Shown here piece by piece: positions 1 to 10,455 of a stretch of 64,000 bases of DNA. The position numbers were made by a program, and so were the translations under genes. The notes under the pieces were generated by a model. It made no database searches, was not told the origin of the DNA, and was given only the letters and a program-made list of their open reading frames with translations. Source of the DNA: JAGTVG01 sp942491935 (lineage in GTDB: Bacteria > Bacteroidota > Bacteroidia > Cytophagales > Cyclobacteriaceae); NCBI GenBank assembly GCA_942491935.1, contig CALOCZ010000055.1:124001-188000 (forward strand), read 5' to 3'. Within the stretch, counting starts at the first letter, position 1. Each line of letters begins with the position of its first letter.

Positions 1-227
1 TTAAAAATCCCTTCACCAATACCTTCGGTTCTTAGAATTTATAATATAGGAATTTTTTAATAACATTCAAAGGTCAGAATATCTTTATTGTTCTTATCTC
101 TTTCCGATTTTTGCTTTATATTAATTAGCCAATTAATATTTGAAAAAAAGGGCCTAAAATTCAAAATATAAGAGGTTTTTGTTCGTTAAGTCATTGAGAA
201 TCATTATAATTGTAATAATTACACTTA

Positions 228-2678
228 TTGATAATTATTAGTATTTTCATAGATTTGAGATTTGTAATTATTTTTTTATTCTTTGTTCAACTGACAAACT
301 CAGCAATCGCACAAAAGAGTTTGAATGCAATTCGTATTGATAAACAAATCAAGGTAGATGGAATTCTAGATGAATCTTACTGGTCTGTGGCAGATAAAGC
401 CAATGATTTTATACAACGAAGTCCCGAACCAGGAGGAAGACCTTCGCAGAGGACTGAAGTTGCCGTATTGTATAACGATGCTTATATATATGTCGGTGCC
501 TGGTTATATGATGACAGACCTGACGGAATTCTTACTGAACTGACTTCCAGGGATCATGGGGGTAATTCGGATCGGTTTTCAGTATATTTTGACACCTACG
601 ATGATGATCTTAATGCATATGAATTTTCAGTTTCAGCAGCTGGAGTTCAGAGTGACGCCCGAATTAGCCCAGGTAGTTTTGATAGAAACTGGGATGCTGG
701 ATGGTATAGTGATGTAAGCATTACGGATGAAGGCTGGTTTGTGGAAATTGAGATTCCATTATCCTCATTGCGTTTCCCTGATACCGAAGTTCAACATTGG
801 GGTGCTAACTTCAGCAGGGTCATAAGGAGGGATAATGAATCGGTGTACTGGGATGAGATCAATCCAAAGGTTAGTGGTTTTGTGAACCAGTTTGGGAATA
901 TGAGTGGAATTAAAAAAATCAAAACTCCTCTTCGGCTTTCTATAATGCCCTACGTATCAGCTTACATTAATCGCCACACCAATCCTGATGCAAATTTGTC
1001 TCGTACCTTTACAAACATTAGAGGCGGATTGGATATTCAATATGGGATTAATGATGCTTTTACCTTAAATATGATGCTTATACCTGATTTTGGTCAAGTA
1101 ATTTCTGATAATAATGTATTAAACCTTGGGCCATATGAAGTGTACAATGAAGAACGACGCCAGTTCTTCACCGAAGGAACAGAATTGTTTAGCAAAGCAG
1201 GTATTTTTTATTCCAGAAGGATAGGGGGGCGACCCCTGCGATTCTACGATATAGAAGATCAGTTGAACAATGGAGAAGAAATCATACAAAATCCAGTTGA
1301 ATCAAGAATAATAAATGCTACCAAAATTACAGGAAGAACAAAATCGGGTTTAGGAATCGGATTTCTCAATGCAATTACAAACAGAACCTATGCTACGGTA
1401 AAAGATTCAGATGGAATTGAAAGGGAAATTCAGACTGCCCCACTGATTAATTACAATGTAATAGTTCTGGATCAATCATTGAAAAACAATTCATTTGTAA
1501 GTTTTACAAATTCGAATGTTACCAGAGAGGGTAATTATTACGATGCCAATGTATCAGCTGCCAATTTCAAGGTGGCTGATAAATCTAATACTTATGCTGT
1601 AGGAGGTACAGCGGCTTTGTCACATAGGTATGGATTTGTTGAAGAAGGAGATGATACTGGATTCAAGACAAATTTCTGGTTAGGCAAGACAAGTGGAAAC
1701 TTTTTATATAGTTTTAGGCATAGAATTGAATCAGATAAATACAATCCGAATGATCTTGGATTTAACCGTGCACCCAATGATCACAGTGCTTCTGCGAATT
1801 TTGAATATGTTGAATATGATCCATTTTCAAAATTTCTTAATTTTAATGCAGAATTATCAATAAATTATAATAGGATATATAATCCAAATGTATTTACCGG
1901 GATGAATATTGAATCATCCGTGCGTGCAACTTTTACTAATTTTCTTACCACACGGGTCTGGTACGAATATTCACCTGTCGAAAGAAAGGATTTTAACGAT
2001 ACCCGTACACCCGGACGATTTATTTACCGGCCAACATACCACAGCACTGGGATATCATTGTATACAGATTCCAGGAAAAGATTTAGAATTTCAGGTTGGG
2101 CATATTACGCTCTTACCTCAGAAGAACAACGAAACTCATTATCTTTAAGCCTTGCTCCCAGGGTAAGAATTAATGATAGATTATCCCTTTCAACAAGCAT
2201 AACAGGAAGTAATAGCAATAATAGTGTAGGATATGTTTATTCGGATGAGAATGAAATAAACTTTGGTGTTCGCGATATGAGAACAATAACCAATGTCTTT
2301 ACAACAAGGTTTTCATTTACTAAAGACATGGACATCTACTTCAGGATGCGACATTATTGGTCAAGCGCCCAATACAATGAATTTTGGAAATTGGAAGAAG
2401 ATGGACGGCTAGGGCCAACAGATTATAATGAGTCACATGACATTAATTATAATGCCTTTAATGTTGATATGGTGTATAGATGGATCTTCTCTCCCGCAAG
2501 TGAATTCAGCATTGTCTGGAAAAGCAGTGCCTTGAGCGATAATAATATTGTTGATTATAACTACCCGAATAATTTTATAAATACTTTTGATGCACCCAGG
2601 GATAACAGCATATCTTTTAAGGTCCTCTATTACCTTGACTACTTAATGCTTACAAGACTTAAGAAATCAAGGATCTGA
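228..2678 (+). CDS. DUF5916 protein with N-terminal CBM9-like domain
   Basis: 816 residues. A hydrophobic signal peptide ends near residue 29 (AIAQ). A carbohydrate-binding family 9-like domain covers roughly residues 33-230 (IDKQIKVDGILDESYW, then the VGAWLYDD and FDTYDDD strands). The rest is a DUF5916 region rich in alternating aromatic beta strands, as expected for an outer-membrane-barrel-like protein. Such proteins are known mainly from Bacteroidota and have no fixed biochemical role; a cell-surface glycan or peptide role is inference. The start used is TTG. There is no ATG upstream of the signal peptide, and a second TTG at codon 11 would still leave a usable signal. A second DUF5916 gene lies at 6559-8757. 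Confidence 0.85.
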   Translation: MIIISIFIDLRFVIIFLFFVQLTNSAIAQKSLNAIRIDKQIKVDGILDESYWSVADKANDFIQRSPEPGGRPSQRTEVAVLYNDAYIYVGAWLYDDRPDGILTELTSRDHGGNSDRFSVYFDTYDDDLNAYEFSVSAAGVQSDARISPGSFDRNWDAGWYSDVSITDEGWFVEIEIPLSSLRFPDTEVQHWGANFSRVIRRDNESVYWDEINPKVSGFVNQFGNMSGIKKIKTPLRLSIMPYVSAYINRHTNPDANLSRTFTNIRGGLDIQYGINDAFTLNMMLIPDFGQVISDNNVLNLGPYEVYNEERRQFFTEGTELFSKAGIFYSRRIGGRPLRFYDIEDQLNNGEEIIQNPVESRIINATKITGRTKSGLGIGFLNAITNRTYATVKDSDGIEREIQTAPLINYNVIVLDQSLKNNSFVSFTNSNVTREGNYYDANVSAANFKVADKSNTYAVGGTAALSHRYGFVEEGDDTGFKTNFWLGKTSGNFLYSFRHRIESDKYNPNDLGFNRAPNDHSASANFEYVEYDPFSKFLNFNAELSINYNRIYNPNVFTGMNIESSVRATFTNFLTTRVWYEYSPVERKDFNDTRTPGRFIYRPTYHSTGISLYTDSRKRFRISGWAYYALTSEEQRNSLSLSLAPRVRINDRLSLSTSITGSNSNNSVGYVYSDENEINFGVRDMRTITNVFTTRFSFTKDMDIYFRMRHYWSSAQYNEFWKLEEDGRLGPTDYNESHDINYNAFNVDMVYRWIFSPASEFSIVWKSSALSDNNIVDYNYPNNFINTFDAPRDNSISFKVLYYLDYLMLTRLKKSRI

Positions 2679-2889
2679 ATCTATAACCAATATTATCCCC
2701 AATTTTCGTAGATCAGCAATAGAATTTACTCAATGATCCTTATAGGATAAATCAGAATTTATTTATAAATCTCCTCAAATATCCTTATAATTGATGAACA
2801 ATAATTTTATTGCGATTTTTAATGTTTCATTCCATGATGAAGCTTTTTAAACTTAACATTTTATGTACAATTAAATCCAAATAATTCTT

Positions 2890-4041
2890 ATGAGTAGAAA
2901 GATAAAAATGGGTATGATTGGCGGCGGAAGAGGTGCTTTTATCGGAGCCGTTCATCGTATGGCGGCTGGTATTGATGGTCAGATCGAATTAATTGCCGGG
3001 GCCTTAGATGTAAATCCCGATATTGCTATACTCTCTGGCCAGGACCTATTTCTTAGTCCGGATCGAACCTATGGAACATACCAGGAAATGATCGAAAAGG
3101 AAAGTAAGCTTCCTTCAGGTGAGCGAATTGATTTTGTAAGCATTGTAACCCCAAACCATGTTCATTTTGATCCGGCAAAATTGGCTCTAGAAAATGGATT
3201 CCATGTAGTATGTGAAAAGCCAATGACGTATTCTTATGAAGAAGCTTTAGCGCTTGAGAAGCTTGTTGAAGAGTCAGGATTGGTATTTGCACTAACACAT
3301 ACTTACACTGGCTATCCTATGATTAAACAGGCCAGGGAAATGATACAATCGGGTGTATTTGGTAAAATCCGGAAGGTAGTGGTTGAATATCCACAGGGTT
3401 GGCTCTCAACACCTCTTGAAACGACAGGTCAACAGCAAGCTTCCTGGAGAACTGATCCTAAACAATCAGGCAAGGCTGGATCAGTAGGTGACATTGGAAC
3501 TCATGCTGAAAATCTGGCTGAAACCATTACCGGATTAAAAATTGTTGAACTATGCGCTGATGTGAGCACTTTTGTGGAAGGTCGCCAGTTAGATGATGAC
3601 GCTAATGTTTTAATTCGATTTGATAATGGTGCCAAGGGCGTATTGCACGTTAGCCAGGTAAGTGCCGGCGAAGAAAATCCAGTAAACATAAGGGTATATG
3701 GAGAAAAAGGTGGTATTCAATGGCATCAACATGATCCAAATACCATGTATGTTAAATGGTTAGATAAACCGATGGAAGTATATCGTACAGGTAACGGATA
3801 TATGGGTAGTATGGCCCAGGCACATACCCGTACACCATCAGGTCACCCGGAGGGATACTTGGAAGCTTTTGCCAATATATACCGGAATTTTGCTAAAGTT
3901 GTACAAGCAAAAATTGATGGGAAGGAACCTGAGCCGGAATATCTCGATTTCCCAACTGTACATGATGGAGTTCGTGGCATGAGATTTATAGATGCGGTTA
4001 TTGAATCAGGCGAGAAAAACGCCGAATGGATAAAATTATAA
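2890..4041 (+). CDS. Gfo/Idh/MocA family oxidoreductase
   Basis: 383 residues, cytoplasmic, no signal peptide. The N-terminal Rossmann fold starts with GMIGGGRGAFIGAVHR (residues 8-23). The family signature CEKPMTY carries the conserved lysine K110, and the GSVGDIGTHAENL segment carries the likely catalytic histidine. Length is normal. Family members oxidise or reduce sugar hydroxyls with NAD(P). The gene ends 18 bases before a TIM-barrel isomerase start, so the two probably form an operon converting one sugar or sugar derivative (3-keto, inosose or inositol type). The exact substrate cannot be read from sequence. Confidence 0.92.
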   Translation: MSRKIKMGMIGGGRGAFIGAVHRMAAGIDGQIELIAGALDVNPDIAILSGQDLFLSPDRTYGTYQEMIEKESKLPSGERIDFVSIVTPNHVHFDPAKLALENGFHVVCEKPMTYSYEEALALEKLVEESGLVFALTHTYTGYPMIKQAREMIQSGVFGKIRKVVVEYPQGWLSTPLETTGQQQASWRTDPKQSGKAGSVGDIGTHAENLAETITGLKIVELCADVSTFVEGRQLDDDANVLIRFDNGAKGVLHVSQVSAGEENPVNIRVYGEKGGIQWHQHDPNTMYVKWLDKPMEVYRTGNGYMGSMAQAHTRTPSGHPEGYLEAFANIYRNFAKVVQAKIDGKEPEPEYLDFPTVHDGVRGMRFIDAVIESGEKNAEWIKL

Positions 4042-4059
4042 ACCTAAACATTGAATAAA

Positions 4060-5103
4060 ATGAAAGGACCAGGAATATATCTCGCTCAATTTATGGGAGA
4101 TGATCGTCCATATAATAGTCTTGAGAACATTTGCAGATACATGGCTGGACTTGGGTATGTTGGTGTTCAATTGCCGGCCTGGGATCCAAGATGTGTAGAT
4201 CTTAAGAAACTTGCCGAAAGTAAAGACTATGCTGTTGAATTTAAGGGGACAGTAGAAAGTACAGGCCTTGAGGTTTCAGAACTTGGTACGCATTTACAGG
4301 GCCAATTGGTAGCTGTTCATCCCGCATACGACATTATGTTCGACGGGTTCGCACCCCCCGAATACCATAAAAATCCTAAAAAACGAACAGCATGGGCAGT
4401 TGAACAAATGATGTATGCAGCTCAAGCCAGCATGAATTTAGGCTTAAATGCTGTTGTTACCTTTTCAGGGGCATTTTTATGGCCCTATATGTACCCCTGG
4501 CCCCAGAGACCTCCCGGATTGGTAGAATCAGGGTTTAAGGAACTTGCAAAAAGATGGGAACCAATACTTAATAAATTTGATGAGTGTGGCGTTGACCTTT
4601 GCTACGAAATCCATCCCGGTGAGGACCTGCATGATGGAATAACGTTTGAAAGATTTCTTGAAGCTACAAATAAACATCCAAGAGTTAATATGTTATATGA
4701 TCCGAGTCATTTCGTGCTTCAACAGTTGGATTATATTCAACATATTGATCTCTACCATGAGTTCATTAAAATGTTTCACGTGAAAGATGCAGAGTTCAAT
4801 CCAACGGCTAAATCAGGAGTATATGGCGGATACCAGGACTGGGTAGAACGACCGGGACGGTTCAGGTCCCTTGGAGATGGCCAGGTAGACTTCAACGATA
4901 TATTCTCCAGGCTGGCTCAGTACGACTATGATGGATGGGCAGTGGTAGAATGGGAATGCTGCCTGAAGAATCCGGAAGATGGCGCCAGGGAAGGGGCTCA
5001 GTTCGTTAAGGATTACATGATAAAAAAGACAAAGAAAACATTTGATGATTTTGCTTCTGCAGGATCTGATGATGAGACCAATAAGAAGATTTTAGGTATT
5101 TGA
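4060..5103 (+). CDS. Sugar phosphate isomerase/epimerase (AP-endonuclease-2-like TIM barrel)
   Basis: 347 residues from the ATG at 4060. An in-frame TTG at 4051 is possible, but the ATG begins directly at the core sequence MKGPGIYLAQFMG. The TIM-barrel metal ligands are visible as a Glu in CYEIHPGEDLHDG, an Asp in LYDPSHF, a His in FHVKDAEF and a late Glu in VVEWECC. The family covers inosose dehydratases, sugar epimerases and 3-keto-glycoside hydratases. The gene is paired with the preceding Gfo/Idh gene (2890-4041), and a terminator follows at 5119. Function beyond the family level is inference. Confidence 0.9.
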   Translation: MKGPGIYLAQFMGDDRPYNSLENICRYMAGLGYVGVQLPAWDPRCVDLKKLAESKDYAVEFKGTVESTGLEVSELGTHLQGQLVAVHPAYDIMFDGFAPPEYHKNPKKRTAWAVEQMMYAAQASMNLGLNAVVTFSGAFLWPYMYPWPQRPPGLVESGFKELAKRWEPILNKFDECGVDLCYEIHPGEDLHDGITFERFLEATNKHPRVNMLYDPSHFVLQQLDYIQHIDLYHEFIKMFHVKDAEFNPTAKSGVYGGYQDWVERPGRFRSLGDGQVDFNDIFSRLAQYDYDGWAVVEWECCLKNPEDGAREGAQFVKDYMIKKTKKTFDDFASAGSDDETNKKILGI

Positions 5104-5118
5104 ATATACTTGCTCAAT

Positions 5119-5152
5119 AATGGGGGAAAATTGATTTCCCCATTTTGTTTTG
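5119..5152 (+). terminator. Rho-independent terminator after the Gfo/Idh-isomerase pair
   Basis: AATGGGG at 5119-5125 pairs with CCCCATT at 5138-5144, with further A-T pairs inside, followed by a T-rich tract interrupted by one G. It lies 16 bases past the stop of the isomerase. Confidence 0.7.
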
Positions 5153-5337
5153 AGAAGGACCTGTAAATCAATCAAATCTACATGGGGAATTTAGCTGTGT
5201 TTATAATTCAACTTATGTGTAGTATCATATTGTGCAATGAAAACCACATTGGTTTTGCAGTAAAGAAAGTATTAAGAACTGACTCCTAAGGTTTTTATAG
5301 TATAAATATTCAATGATATGGCTTTAGCAAATCCAAA

Positions 5338-6504
5338 TTAATTGACAATAAGCTTTTTTGAGGATTTACCATAAGGTGAGTGAAGTTCAAGTATATATAC
5401 ACCTGATTCAAATCTCCTGTTTAAAGATATTTTATCTCCGAGGGTATTAGGAGGAATGATTTGCTGATATACCAGTTCGCCGGTTATGCTTCTCACAAGA
5501 ATATAGGTCTGATTATTCTCACCCTTAAGCAGATCCGGATTAATGATAATATTTACATATTGATCAGTAACCGGATTAGGGTAGATCTTCATCATGGATC
5601 CTTCTTCCTTATATTGAACCATGATAGGTTTAAACACCTCATAGGTTCCGTCAAAATCCGTTTGGGATAAGCGATAATAATTGTTGCCCTGGTAAGGAAG
5701 TGGATCAATGTATGTGTAATCTGAGATAAATTCAGTTGTTCCTTTTCCTCCTACAGTAGCAAGTTCCATATAATTGAGGCCATTAGAGGACTTTTCAATA
5801 GTATAAAAATCATTATTCTTCTCCCAGCTGGTCTGCCATTTCAATTCTATAATCTCCTCAATCACCTTACCATCAAAACTGATCAAATTTACCGGGGTGG
5901 GGACGGTGTAATCAATTGTTACAGTAACATGGTCAACAAAAGCTGATAAAGTATTGTTACCTAAGAATCCAATTTTCCAGCTAAATGCCTGAATATAAAC
6001 GCCGAAATTACTACTATTGATTTCAGCAGGTGTCCATGTGGTTCCCCAAAGATCAGAAATGCTTCCATATAATTGAATTCCATCACTTGTGGGCCAGTTG
6101 GTTGTCGTTAATGCCCGATTGGCACCAACTGCTGTTGTTCCATCCTTTGTTAATTGAATTGTCTGATCTCTTATGGCTCTTGTAACTATAATAAACGTTG
6201 TTCTTGTACCATATCTTTCAATGTTTACGGTAATCCCATCAATAGTAGCATTAGCCGGGATAGCAAATCCAAAATTTGTAGCGACCAAAGCATCTGAAGT
6301 TTGCCCGGAAACCAATGTAGCGGATGCTCGATTATTATCACTAGCAGTAATATTCCCTGGATTTGACCAGGCAGGATTCGTGCCGACATTTACATTTGTA
6401 CCTGTACCAGGACTGAATGGGCCAGCAGTTTGGGCAATTATCTCATTGAAAGATATGATGCCAATTAAAATAAATCCGATGATAACTTTATGGTTAATCC
6501 GCAT
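5338..6504 (-). CDS. Secreted protein with type IX secretion C-terminal sorting domain
   Basis: 388 residues from the internal ATG at 6504; an ATG at 6522 adds six residues before the signal peptide. The signal peptide ends around NEIIAQ. The middle (about residues 25-200) is a Thr/Asn-rich beta-sandwich-like region with no family I recognise. A linker, VPTPVNLISFDGKV, leads to the beta-rich segment typical of T9SS cargo. The C-terminal 80 residues carry the type A sorting domain (KIYPNPVTDQ, then FESGVYILEL and KSSKKLIVN). The protein should be exported through the Sec and T9SS pathways and anchored at or released from the surface. It lies 54 bases downstream of the DUF5916 gene at 6559-8757 and may be cotranscribed. 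Confidence 0.85.
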   Translation of the reverse strand: MRINHKVIIGFILIGIISFNEIIAQTAGPFSPGTGTNVNVGTNPAWSNPGNITASDNNRASATLVSGQTSDALVATNFGFAIPANATIDGITVNIERYGTRTTFIIVTRAIRDQTIQLTKDGTTAVGANRALTTTNWPTSDGIQLYGSISDLWGTTWTPAEINSSNFGVYIQAFSWKIGFLGNNTLSAFVDHVTVTIDYTVPTPVNLISFDGKVIEEIIELKWQTSWEKNNDFYTIEKSSNGLNYMELATVGGKGTTEFISDYTYIDPLPYQGNNYYRLSQTDFDGTYEVFKPIMVQYKEEGSMMKIYPNPVTDQYVNIIINPDLLKGENNQTYILVRSITGELVYQQIIPPNTLGDKISLNRRFESGVYILELHSPYGKSSKKLIVN

Positions 6505-6558
6505 AGCACGAGCATTGAACAATTTCCAGCAATAAAAGTAGAGAAATTATTACTTATA

Positions 6559-8757
6559 TCAAAAACGAAAATTGTAATTGACTTTTAATAGGGCTGAATT
6601 TTCAGAAAGCAGATGCTGGTCTCTTTCAATAGAAGGTAATACTAATGAATTCCAGACAAAGTGAATTTCGTTCCCGGGTTTCAGGATCCACTGGAATCGC
6701 GACTGCCAACCCCAGCTTTGTGACAGGTTGTCGTATTGCACAAAATTCGTCAAAGTTATATCAGGACTGAAATATATATCTCCTTTAATACGATAAACAT
6801 TCACCGTAAAACTGCCACGCGGAAGATCAATCTTGTTATACTCGTATTCCAATCCAATAAAAACAGGTATTCCGATTTTTAAACCTGATTTTAGTTCTAT
6901 ATCCGTACGTTTACCATCGAAAAAATTGCCCCAGTTAATTTCGGTAGATACCCAGAACATTCTTCTCGGAGCTGTGCTCAATTCTATGCCCTGACGCCAG
7001 AATGAATACGTACCCTCATCAATCCAGATCGAATCCTGTGGGAAAATATGAAAATCTTCATCGAGGTATTCATACGTATTATTTAAAGAATATTCAGCAA
7101 CCTCGCCGGATAAAAATTCAAACTCGGCGATTTTAAAAAAGACATCTCTTGTTAAAAGGGTATTGTCCATATCCGTTATGTAGTTGATCATACCCCCGGT
7201 ATTAATTTTCATAATTCCCCATTTGTTTGGTCGTGGTCCCAAAAATAAATTTGCATATGATTCCCGTATTCCGGGTCGCGGGACAAAACCCAGACCAGCA
7301 ATATAATTTTCACCAATCTGCTGGTATCCAACTTTGAAATTCAAAAAATCATTGGGATAGTTTACCTCTGCCCCAAATGAAAAATCATCTCCTTCGTATC
7401 CTGCTGTACTCGATTTTGCTCCATAACCAGTAAACATCAGGTTTTTGTCTCCCCTGAATGTGGCTGTTCCGATTTTGAAATCTACACCAGCAAGCCAATT
7501 GCTTTCAGGACCAATAGCATTACCCTTAGTTCCAATCATCCCAATGTAGGATTGCTTACCTATATTGTGGCTGACCCGGGCCACCGTAAAATTCTGATAG
7601 GATGAATCTGTCTTTTGTGTACTGTTTAAAGCTCCGATATTCCAGTTTCCGGCCTGTCCAATCATTTTCAGACCGACAATTATTGGGATCGGATTCCCAT
7701 TCTCGTCGAGGCCTATCCTCCGGGAAAAGTAAGGGATCATCATTCGACCGTTCCTGTTCTCACTGCTTGTATTGAATCCGAAATTGAAATAATTGGCCCC
7801 ATCCAGAAAAAAATCACGTTTCTCTGGAAAAAATAAAGAAAATCTTGTCAGGTTGATCTGGCGGTCATCAGCCTCAGTCTGTGCAAAATCTGTATTTATA
7901 GTCAAGGCAGCATTTAATCCTGAAGATATTTGATAAAAAGCATCACCTCCTATATCATATTTAAAAGTACTTGACTCACCAGCATTCTTTTCGACACCTA
8001 CTAAAGCGTAAGGTTGTATATCCAATCCAAAGCCCTGGGAGATCCCTTTCATCCCTTTCATCAATCCAGCATCTGATACCTGAAATCCATAGGTATTAAG
8101 ATTAGCTACAGGCCAGTAAGATCTTTCGAGATTGCGTTTGATATGCCGAATTAATTTCAGTCCCCAAACATCTTTGTCAGGTCTGAAATTCAATGTTTTA
8201 AAAGGAATGGCCATTTCAGCATCCCAGCCATGATCGTTAATCTTTGCTTTTCCTTCCCAGATGCCATCCCATTGCTTGTTAAATCCCGCACCATTATCAC
8301 TTACAAGTGCATCCCCGATGGATCCTAAAGGCCCTATTTGAAACCAGAATGCATTTCGCCCATCAAGATATGTGTCCAGTATTACCTGTACTCGGTCGTC
8401 TTCACCAAGACTAATATCCCTGAGTAGCTCCTTAGCAGTAATTTTGTCTGGATCATCAAAGCATTGAAATCCGATGTATAGAGTTTTTTCATCAAAGCAG
8501 ATAAAAACTTTAGTGGGTTTGGTAATTGGTTGGCCATTATTTGGTTCTCTCTGATAAAATTCGTCAATAAATGGAGCTGTTTTCCAGACCATATCATTCA
8601 ATACTCCATCAATTTTCGGTGGATCGTCTATTAAAAAAACATCGATACTTTTTTTCGAATTCTTTAAAGTATCTCCAACTTGATCAAGTTGAGTTTGCCC
8701 CAAAGCAAATCGTGTTATAAACGCAAGAAACAATAATATAAAAAATCTCCTTATCAC
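6559..8757 (-). CDS. DUF5916 protein with N-terminal CBM9-like domain
   Basis: 732 residues. A signal peptide ends near FALGQ. The CBM9-like domain (about residues 40-225) contains PPKIDGVLNDMVW and LYIGFQCFDDPDK. A long beta-strand-rich DUF5916 domain follows, containing NTDFAQTEADDRQINLTRFS and FSLFFPEKRDFFLDGANYF, which is typical of the family. It is paralogous to the protein at 228-2678 but not a recent duplicate. Predicted location is the outer membrane or cell surface. The downstream neighbour on the same strand is the T9SS cargo gene. Function is unassigned. Confidence 0.87.
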   Translation of the reverse strand: MIRRFFILLFLAFITRFALGQTQLDQVGDTLKNSKKSIDVFLIDDPPKIDGVLNDMVWKTAPFIDEFYQREPNNGQPITKPTKVFICFDEKTLYIGFQCFDDPDKITAKELLRDISLGEDDRVQVILDTYLDGRNAFWFQIGPLGSIGDALVSDNGAGFNKQWDGIWEGKAKINDHGWDAEMAIPFKTLNFRPDKDVWGLKLIRHIKRNLERSYWPVANLNTYGFQVSDAGLMKGMKGISQGFGLDIQPYALVGVEKNAGESSTFKYDIGGDAFYQISSGLNAALTINTDFAQTEADDRQINLTRFSLFFPEKRDFFLDGANYFNFGFNTSSENRNGRMMIPYFSRRIGLDENGNPIPIIVGLKMIGQAGNWNIGALNSTQKTDSSYQNFTVARVSHNIGKQSYIGMIGTKGNAIGPESNWLAGVDFKIGTATFRGDKNLMFTGYGAKSSTAGYEGDDFSFGAEVNYPNDFLNFKVGYQQIGENYIAGLGFVPRPGIRESYANLFLGPRPNKWGIMKINTGGMINYITDMDNTLLTRDVFFKIAEFEFLSGEVAEYSLNNTYEYLDEDFHIFPQDSIWIDEGTYSFWRQGIELSTAPRRMFWVSTEINWGNFFDGKRTDIELKSGLKIGIPVFIGLEYEYNKIDLPRGSFTVNVYRIKGDIYFSPDITLTNFVQYDNLSQSWGWQSRFQWILKPGNEIHFVWNSLVLPSIERDQHLLSENSALLKVNYNFRF

Positions 8758-9055
8758 AATTCAGTTTAAAAAAATTACAAAAAATTAACAGACTCGAAAT
8801 TAATTCCAAAATCTATACAAATTCTGATTAAAGCTCCTTTAAATACTTTAATCATTAAATTAAAAGTCTTTAAATACTATATTATACCAAATCTATTCCT
8901 TTTATAATGATTTTTATCATGAGAAATTCTTCATCTACTATATTCAATGGTTAAATTGCGAGATACAACTAAATTATATGAATAATTAAAAGCTTTTGTT
9001 AATTTAGTCGGATACAATAAAATGATAATAAACTTTTTGATCTAAAAATTAAGAC
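8758..9055. other. Divergent intergenic region
   Basis: AT-rich spacer between the minus-strand DUF5916 gene and the plus-strand Tat-exported dehydrogenase. On the minus strand TAGATTTG (8895 to 8888) fits the Bacteroidota -7 consensus TAnnTTTG and could start transcription of the DUF5916/T9SS pair, but no clear -33 TTG was found at the right distance. No ORF or RNA gene was recognised. Confidence 0.3.
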
Positions 9056-10384
9056 ATGAACAGTTCCAGAAGAAAATTTATTAATAGCTCCGGTAAAATA
9101 ATCACTGGTGCAGGTATGTTATCTACCCTGTCTGCAGGGAGCTTGTTAGCAAAGAGTTGTGTTTCAGGTGCTAACGATAAAGTAGTTGTTGGACTCATCG
9201 GATGTAAAGGTATGGGATTTTCTGATCTACAAGTCTTTTTAGATCAGCCTGGTGTGGAATGTGCTGCATTATGTGATGTTGATCAAAGCGTACTTGATCA
9301 AAGAACAAAAGATGTTGAAAAGAAAACCGGTAAAAAGCCATTGCAATACAAGGATTATCGCAAGCTAATTGAAAATAAGGATATTGATGTAGTAATCATA
9401 GGAACACCGGATCACTGGCATTGTCTTCCTATGGTAGAAGCCTGTGAAGCAGGTAAAGATGTATATTGTGAAAAGCCCCTTGCCAATTCAATAGAGGAAT
9501 TAGATATAATGGTCAAGGCAGCTCAAAAATATAATAGGGTTGTTCAGGTAGGTCAATGGCAGAGAAGTGGACCTCATTGGCGCGATGCAATGGATTTTGT
9601 TTTCTCAGGTAAACTTGGAAAGATTAGAACGGTTAAGACATGGGCCTATCAGGGGTGGATGAAACCAGTACCGGTTCTTCCTGATGAGTCTGTTCCCGAA
9701 GGTGTGGATTATGATTTCTGGTTAGGGCCAGCTCCGAAAAGACCTTTTAATAAGAATCGTTTTCATTTTAATTTCAGATGGTTCTGGGATTATGCAGGTG
9801 GATTAATGACTGACTGGGGTGTGCATATAATCGACTTTGGTTTATATGGAATGAAAGTAGAGGCGCCAAAATCCGTAATGGCATCAGGAGGGAAATTTGC
9901 CTATCCTGATGATGCTTCCGAAACGCCTGATACTTTACAGGCTATTTATGAATTTGACGGTTTTACAATGATGTGGGAACATGCCACTGGTATTGATGGG
10001 GGACCTTATGGTCGTACTCATGGTGTTGGATTCATAGGGAATAATGGAACACTTGTTGTGGATAGAGGCGGCTGGGAAGTTATTCCGGAGCAGGAAAACA
10101 GTAAAGATAAGATGGAGAAAGTCCCACTTCAGAAAGGATCTGGGAAAGATCTGGATTATCATGTTAAGAATTTCCTGGAATGCCTCGAAACAAGAGAAAA
10201 ACCAAACTGTGATGTAGGAATTGCTGCGAATACAGCCCGGGTTGCACATATGGGTAATGTTGCATTCAAAACCGGAAGAAAAATTTATTGGGACCAGTCG
10301 AAATCTGAATTTATAAATGATAACGAAGCAAATGAGTTAACAAAAGCAACTTATAGAAGTCCATGGGTGTTGCCTAAGGTATAG
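9056..10384 (+). CDS. Tat-exported Gfo/Idh/MocA family oxidoreductase
   Basis: 442 residues. A twin-arginine leader (SSRRKFINSSGK) and hydrophobic stretch indicate export of the folded, cofactor-loaded enzyme. A Rossmann fold follows (VVVGLIGCKGMGF), then GTPDHWHCLP and the family signature CEKPLANS. The C-terminal domain has FWDYAGGLMTDWGVHIIDF, typical of exported Bacteroidota members. Length is normal for the Tat subgroup. Periplasmic glycoside oxidation is a known role for some members; the substrate here is unknown. A weak terminator follows before the amino-acid permease gene. Confidence 0.92.
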   Translation: MNSSRRKFINSSGKIITGAGMLSTLSAGSLLAKSCVSGANDKVVVGLIGCKGMGFSDLQVFLDQPGVECAALCDVDQSVLDQRTKDVEKKTGKKPLQYKDYRKLIENKDIDVVIIGTPDHWHCLPMVEACEAGKDVYCEKPLANSIEELDIMVKAAQKYNRVVQVGQWQRSGPHWRDAMDFVFSGKLGKIRTVKTWAYQGWMKPVPVLPDESVPEGVDYDFWLGPAPKRPFNKNRFHFNFRWFWDYAGGLMTDWGVHIIDFGLYGMKVEAPKSVMASGGKFAYPDDASETPDTLQAIYEFDGFTMMWEHATGIDGGPYGRTHGVGFIGNNGTLVVDRGGWEVIPEQENSKDKMEKVPLQKGSGKDLDYHVKNFLECLETREKPNCDVGIAANTARVAHMGNVAFKTGRKIYWDQSKSEFINDNEANELTKATYRSPWVLPKV

Positions 10385-10406
10385 AAACCGGGATAATTCT
10401 GTAGAG

Positions 10407-10440
10407 CGAATAATAAATAACAGATATTATTCGTCCTTTT
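10407..10440 (+). terminator. Weak stem-loop terminator
   Basis: CGAATAAT at 10407-10414 pairs perfectly with ATTATTCG at 10426-10433, followed by TCCTTTT. It is AT-rich and lies 22 bases past the dehydrogenase stop, so it may terminate only partly. Confidence 0.5.
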
Positions 10441-10455
10441 CATATATAACATAGT